From: Akkermansia muciniphila | Lineage (GTDB): Bacteria > Verrucomicrobiota > Verrucomicrobiia > Limisphaerales > SXTU01 | DNA: 45,580 nt | Assembly (NCBI GenBank): GCA_945874145.1 | Contig: CAMCFN010000034.1 | Coordinates: forward strand, 1-45,580 | Reading direction: 5' to 3' | Shown: positions 42,263 to 45,580 of the stretch, one piece after another | Layout of the letters: each line of letters opens with the position of its first letter | Position numbering within the stretch: position 1 is the stretch's first letter | Notes under the pieces: generated by a model | Databases searched by the model: none | What the model was told of the DNA's origin: nothing | Seen by the model: only the letters and a program-made list of their open reading frames with translations | Position numbers and translations under genes: made by a program

Positions 42263-42994
42263 CTACTTCAGCGCGGCCCAGACGCGATGGACGTCATCGT
42301 GGTCATCCAGTTCCTGAAGGAAGGCCCCAACCTCGGCCCGATGCGCCTCGGTGAGTTCAGGGAAGCTCTTCGGCACGTAACCCATTTCGCTCGTCACCAC
42401 GGTCCAGCCGTTTTTAGAAAGCCATTGGGACACGGCATGAATGGCGGTGCGGTCGGTGATGAAGCGCGCCCCGGTGGTGCCTTCGGGGATGTCGTCATTC
42501 TGCGGGGCGGCGAGCGGTTCCACTTCATTTGCGCCAGCCTCGATGGCGGCGGCTTCAATGTCGGCGCCGAGCGTGGGATGGTGCGCTTCCACGAGGCCGA
42601 CGTGGTCGAAAAGGAATTTGTTGCTGCCGGTGGTGCCGAGCTGGCCGGCCTTGAACAGCACGCGGACTTCCGGCGCGGTGCGGTTCACGTTGTCGGTCAT
42701 GACCTCGACGATGACGGGCACCTTGTGCGGGGCGTAACCCTCGAAGACGATGTGCTCCAGGATGAGCTTGTCGTCGCCGGTGCCGGAACCCTTCTTGATG
42801 GCGCGCTCAATGACGTCGCGGTTGACGCTGTCCTTCCGGGCCTTTTCGCAGGCGGTGAAGAGGCGGGCGTTGGCCGCTGGATCGGGTCCGCCGAGCTTGG
42901 CGGCGACCATGATTTCGCGGACGAGTTTGCCGGTCGTCTTGCCCTTCTTCAGGTTGTTGACGAGGCGTTTGGCATGTAACCATTGGCGACCCAT
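42263..42994 (-). CDS. YebC/PmpR family protein
   Basis: A 243-residue YebC/TACO1-family protein, beginning MGRQWLHAKRLVNNLKKGKTTGKLVREIMVAAKLGGPDPAANARL, with IERAIKKGSG and EGYAPHKVPVIVEVMTDNVNRTAPEVRVLFKAGQLGTTGSNKFLFDHVG motifs. The usual N-terminal MAGHSKW is replaced by MGRQWLHAK, a minor variant. Members act as translation factors for difficult polyproline sequences or as transcription regulators. It is not followed by ruvC here, unlike in many genomes. It converges 10 bp from the methyltransferase. Confidence 0.92.
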   Translation of the reverse strand: MGRQWLHAKRLVNNLKKGKTTGKLVREIMVAAKLGGPDPAANARLFTACEKARKDSVNRDVIERAIKKGSGTGDDKLILEHIVFEGYAPHKVPVIVEVMTDNVNRTAPEVRVLFKAGQLGTTGSNKFLFDHVGLVEAHHPTLGADIEAAAIEAGANEVEPLAAPQNDDIPEGTTGARFITDRTAIHAVSQWLSKNGWTVVTSEMGYVPKSFPELTEAHRAEVGAFLQELDDHDDVHRVWAALK

Positions 42995-43064
42995 GGCGAA
43001 AGAGTAACGGGGCTATGCCGGGGAGTTCAACCCATCCGTTCAGCGAGTTGCAGGACCCCGAATA

Positions 43065-43130
43065 GGAGCGCCGAGCATTGCTCGGCCAGAACGCCACTGT
43101 TCCCTCATGCCGAGCAATGCTCGGCGCTCC
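43065..43130. repeat. 21-bp perfect inverted repeat, 24-nt loop, with internal palindromes
   Basis: Arms 43065-43085 and 43110-43130 are exact reverse complements. Each arm itself contains a palindrome (ccgagca t tgctcgg). It sits in the 202-bp gap between the divergent yebC-type gene and the MFS gene. A dispersed repeat (REP/BIME-like) is the most likely identity. Confidence 0.7.
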
Positions 43131-43196
43131 AAACTGACGCATCACTCACGGCAGCGGAGGTTTGACTTCGCGGCTGTCGGGCGGTTTGCTCGCGCC

Positions 43197-44486
43197 ATGT
43201 CTCCCGTAAAACCCACCCAGGTGCGCCACACGATTGTGGCCGTCACGACGCTGACGGCGGTGTTGCTCTACCTGGATCGCGTGTGCATCGCGGAGATAGC
43301 CAAGCTCGACGAGTTCAAGCAGAGCATGGGGCTGACAGGCCAGCAGACGGGCTATGTGATCTCGTCGTTCTTCTTCGCCTACGCGCTCGGGCAGGTGCCG
43401 GCGGGCTGGCTGGCGGACAAGTTCGGGGCGCGCGGGATGATGACATTTTACATCGCGTTGTGGTCGCTCTGCACGGCGTTGACGGGGTTTGCCGGTGGGT
43501 TTGTCTCGCTCATCATTGCGCGGATGGGTTTCGGGCTGGCGCAGGCGGGCGCATATCCAGCGAGCAACGGTCTAGTGCGGCTGTGGACGCCGCTGGCGGC
43601 GCGGGGCAAGGCCAGCAGCATCGTGTCGCTCGGCGGGCGGCTCGGTGGGGCCATCGCCCCGGCGCTGACCGCATGGTTGCTCAAGGATCTGCTGGGCTGG
43701 CGCACGGTGCTGCTGCTGTATGGCGTCTCGGGACTGCTGGTGGCGGGCGTGTTCTGGTGGCTGTTCCGGAATTCGCCGGTGGAACATCCGATGTGCAATG
43801 AAGCGGAACGCCACTTGATTCTGGCCGGTTCGCCGCCCCCGGTCACCGCCGCTGCCGCGCCGCCATTTCCATGGCGGGCATTGTTGAGCAGTTGGAGCAT
43901 GTGGTTGATGTGCCTGCTCCAATGGGGCGTGAACATCGGCTGGGTGTTTCTCGTGTCGTGGCTGCCGACCTACCTGAAGGACGTGAAGGGCGTGGACCCG
44001 AGGACCGGCGGGCTGATGTCCACCATCGTGCTGCTGGCCGGCATGGTGGGAATGCTGGTGGGCGGGTGGCTGACGGACTGGCTGGTGCAACGGGTGGGCT
44101 TGCGCTGGGGCCGGGCGCTGCCGCTCATCGGCACGAAGTTCATCGCCGTGGGCGCGTATCTCTCCTGCCTTTGGCTGGAGTCGCCATGGGCCATCGTGGC
44201 GGCCTTGTCGCTGGTGGCGTTCACCACCGACCTCGGGGTGCCGGCGGTGTGGGCTTACATTCAAGATGTCGGCGGGCGCTATTCTTCGTCCATTTTTGGC
44301 TGGGCGAACATGTGGGGCAACTTCGGCGCGGCCCTGACGCCGGCGCTGATCCCGTGGGTGCTGAAGAATTACGACACGGACAAGAACTGGCATGAGGCGT
44401 TCCTGTTGTGTGCGGCGGGCTTTCTGGTGGCGGGGATTGCGGCCTTCGGCATCAATGCGGACAAGACCATCGGGACCAAGGAGTAA
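43197..44486 (+). CDS. MFS transporter, anion:cation symporter-like
   Basis: A 429-residue major facilitator superfamily protein with 12 hydrophobic segments, start ATG 43197; the open frame extends 30 codons upstream but overlaps the repeat. MFS signature: YALGQVPAGWLADKFGARGMM in the loop between TM2 and TM3, and a second-half counterpart (GMLVGGWLTDWLVQRVGLRWGR). The overall pattern (LLYLDRVCIAEIA at TM1, YPASNGLVRLWTPLAARGKASSIVSLGGRLGGAIAPALTAWLL) resembles hexuronate/glucarate-type ACS transporters. An uptake role for a sugar acid or similar anion fits the carbohydrate-rich window but is unproven. It converges on pyrR. Confidence 0.86.
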   Translation: MSPVKPTQVRHTIVAVTTLTAVLLYLDRVCIAEIAKLDEFKQSMGLTGQQTGYVISSFFFAYALGQVPAGWLADKFGARGMMTFYIALWSLCTALTGFAGGFVSLIIARMGFGLAQAGAYPASNGLVRLWTPLAARGKASSIVSLGGRLGGAIAPALTAWLLKDLLGWRTVLLLYGVSGLLVAGVFWWLFRNSPVEHPMCNEAERHLILAGSPPPVTAAAAPPFPWRALLSSWSMWLMCLLQWGVNIGWVFLVSWLPTYLKDVKGVDPRTGGLMSTIVLLAGMVGMLVGGWLTDWLVQRVGLRWGRALPLIGTKFIAVGAYLSCLWLESPWAIVAALSLVAFTTDLGVPAVWAYIQDVGGRYSSSIFGWANMWGNFGAALTPALIPWVLKNYDTDKNWHEAFLLCAAGFLVAGIAAFGINADKTIGTKE

Positions 44487-44540
44487 GAGAAATCCGCGCC
44501 GCCGAGACCGCAGTGAGGTTTTAGGAGCTTGGGCGCAGGA

Positions 44541-45083
44541 CTACGCCGAAGTTCCGTTCTTCACCAGCCAAACCCCGTCTTCCTTGTCAGTCTCTGTCAG
44601 CCGGACGCTGACGTGTTCATTGGCGCGGGTGGGCAGGTTCTTGCCCACGAAGTCAGCCTTGATGGGGAGCTCGCGATGGCCGCGATCGATGAGCACGGCC
44701 AGTTGCACGCGGCGGGGGCGGCCAAAGTCGTTCAAAGCATCCAGCGCAGCACGGGTGGTGCGACCGCTGAACAGCACGTCGTCCACCAGCACGACTGTCT
44801 TGCCAGTGATGTCGCCGGGCATCTGGGTGGCGTGGACAGCGGGGGCCAAGTGACTGGCCAGATCGTCACGGTGCATGCTCACGTCGAGAGTGCCACAGGG
44901 GACCGGATGGCTCCAAATCTCCCCGAGGGTCCGGGCCAGGCGGGCGGCGAGATGCACGCCGCCGGTTTGCACGCCTACGAACACTACGTCCCGGCCAGCT
45001 TCGTTGCGCTCGGCGATTTCGTGGGCAATGCGGACCAGCGCACGGGAAAGCGCGGCGGGATCGAGCAACAGGGCATCAGGCAT
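44541..45083 (-). CDS. pyrR: PyrR family uracil phosphoribosyltransferase/attenuation protein
   Basis: A 180-residue type I phosphoribosyltransferase, start ATG 45083; nine codons more are open upstream. The PRPP-binding motif is [30 protein letters not shown], which together with the N-terminal [35 protein letters not shown] matches PyrR. In other bacteria PyrR binds pyr mRNA to attenuate pyrimidine genes and can also make UMP from uracil. No pyr operon or attenuator is seen next to it. carB (half-length) is in the same window but 11 kb away and opposite. Confidence 0.9.
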   Translation of the reverse strand: MPDALLLDPAALSRALVRIAHEIAERNEAGRDVVFVGVQTGGVHLAARLARTLGEIWSHPVPCGTLDVSMHRDDLASHLAPAVHATQMPGDITGKTVVLVDDVLFSGRTTRAALDALNDFGRPRRVQLAVLIDRGHRELPIKADFVGKNLPTRANEHVSVRLTETDKEDGVWLVKNGTSA

Positions 45084-45131
45084 GCTAGGAAGGCGGGAAG
45101 CACCGGGCACAGCGGCCCGGCGGGGTCAGGA

Positions 45132-45338
45132 CTAGGCGTGGCGGCCTTTGCGCCACTTGGCGCGATGTTTGACGATCCAGTCCGTGAGGGCGCGCTCGAA
45201 GCCGATGTCCTGCCGGGCCTTTTCAGACTCGATCCACTTATGTTTCATGATTTCTTCGCGCTCGGCGAGGAACTCACGATAGAGGGCGGAGTTTTTCATC
45301 CACTCGTCGTCGCCGGGTTGGCCTGCAGGAGTTGTCAT
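45132..45338 (-). CDS. small conserved-looking protein, function unknown
   Basis: A 68-residue protein from ATG 45338 (GTG three codons upstream also open). The body ALYREFLAEREEIMKHKWIESEKARQDIGFERALTDWIVKHRAKWRKGRHA is strongly charged and helical, with the pattern KHKW.ESEK..DIG...AL.DW...HR..W that I have seen in small proteins of PVC and proteobacterial genomes, but I cannot name the family. It is 48 bp upstream of the pyrR start in the same direction, so it may be co-transcribed. Confidence 0.6.
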   Translation of the reverse strand: MTTPAGQPGDDEWMKNSALYREFLAEREEIMKHKWIESEKARQDIGFERALTDWIVKHRAKWRKGRHA

Positions 45339-45521
45339 AGCTGCCACGTCTGCCGCTTCAATGGGGCGGAGCCTAGCAGCGGGCCACGGCGTGACAATCC
45401 GTTTCTAGGGTCAGGAATTCTCGGATGCCCCACGGCCACCGGAGAAATGTGAACAGCCTGTGAGTATGTCGGCACAATTTGACCGTGCCAGAAGCCGGGT
45501 TTTGCCTTCTCCTCACCTCTC

Positions 45522-45580
45522 GTGAGTGACTCGCTTGAACTGTCCGCTGAACCCGCGCCGCCTGACTTGAAGCGCACCCG
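45522..45580 (+). CDS. possible start of a rightward gene, cut by the window end
   Basis: A GTG at 45522 opens a frame of 19 codons to the window edge (SDSLELSAEPAPPDLKRT...), with the Ser/Pro/Glu-rich composition of a real N-terminus. There is no clear ribosome binding site. It is listed only as a possibility; an opposite-strand open frame overlaps it and looks like a shadow. Confidence 0.3.
   Translation, partial: MSDSLELSAEPAPPDLKRT

Noticed and set aside
45335-45577. 80-codon minus-strand frame at the right edge
   Set aside because: No family match and it overlaps the start of the small conserved-looking gene and the possible + strand start.

Overview
The window looks like a chromosomal segment of a high-GC member of the Verrucomicrobiota (PVC group), perhaps a Limisphaerales/Pedosphaera-like soil or freshwater bacterium. 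The basis is family content: two very large secreted proteins that join a PVC-type dehydrogenase propeller, HEAT-like repeats and a C-terminal CxxCH haem domain, one of them also carrying ThuA and discoidin-like domains; a Tat-exported Gfo/Idh/MocA oxidoreductase; a PQQ-like propeller; and a fused SecDF next to YajC. This is inference from families, not a marker-gene placement.

Region 1 (1-6406) is accessory DNA: part of a Tn7-like transposon in the classical attTn7 site. Its right end, with three 15-bp repeats at exactly 19-bp spacing and an ACAACA terminus, lies 22 bp beyond the glmS stop codon. tnsA and tnsB are intact and overlap by 4 bp. The next gene (tnsC by position) starts on the tnsB stop codon but closes after 19 codons, next to a 20-bp inverted repeat. 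Between tnsA and the right end sit three cargo genes of visibly lower GC: an HNH-type nuclease-like protein, an ECF sigma-like protein, and a membrane protein ending in a superinfection-immunity-like domain. This trio is the best candidate in the window for an undescribed, possibly anti-phage, system.

Region 2 (6429-14650) is housekeeping: glmS diverging from glgC, a small secreted glucanase-fold protein, then a leftward series yajC, secDF and terC.

Region 3 (14910-24191) looks like a catabolic or periplasmic oxidation cluster, all leftward: the 1509-residue ThuA/dehydrogenase/cytochrome protein, a sterol-desaturase-like membrane hydroxylase, a Gfo/Idh/MocA oxidoreductase and a PQQ-like propeller. 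An AraC-type regulator diverges from the propeller gene across an inverted repeat.

Region 4 (24288-28018) has tRNA-Pro(CGG), an ABC-exporter permease-like protein, two small coiled-coil/tail-anchored membrane proteins and ogt. Region 5 (28115-32130) is a second, two-gene glycan cluster: GH16 glucanase followed with 4-bp overlap by a dehydrogenase/cytochrome protein.

Region 6 (32276-36567) holds a half-length carB with its own stop codon, followed at once by an intact IS630-family element in a CTAG site, a secreted repeat protein, and a hairpin-rich repeat. Region 7 (36580-45580) is mostly housekeeping: an AlbA_2-type ATP-binding regulator, rlmN, engB, a Tat-exported molybdopterin oxidoreductase, an orphan DNA methyltransferase, a YebC-family gene, an MFS transporter, pyrR and a small conserved-looking protein.
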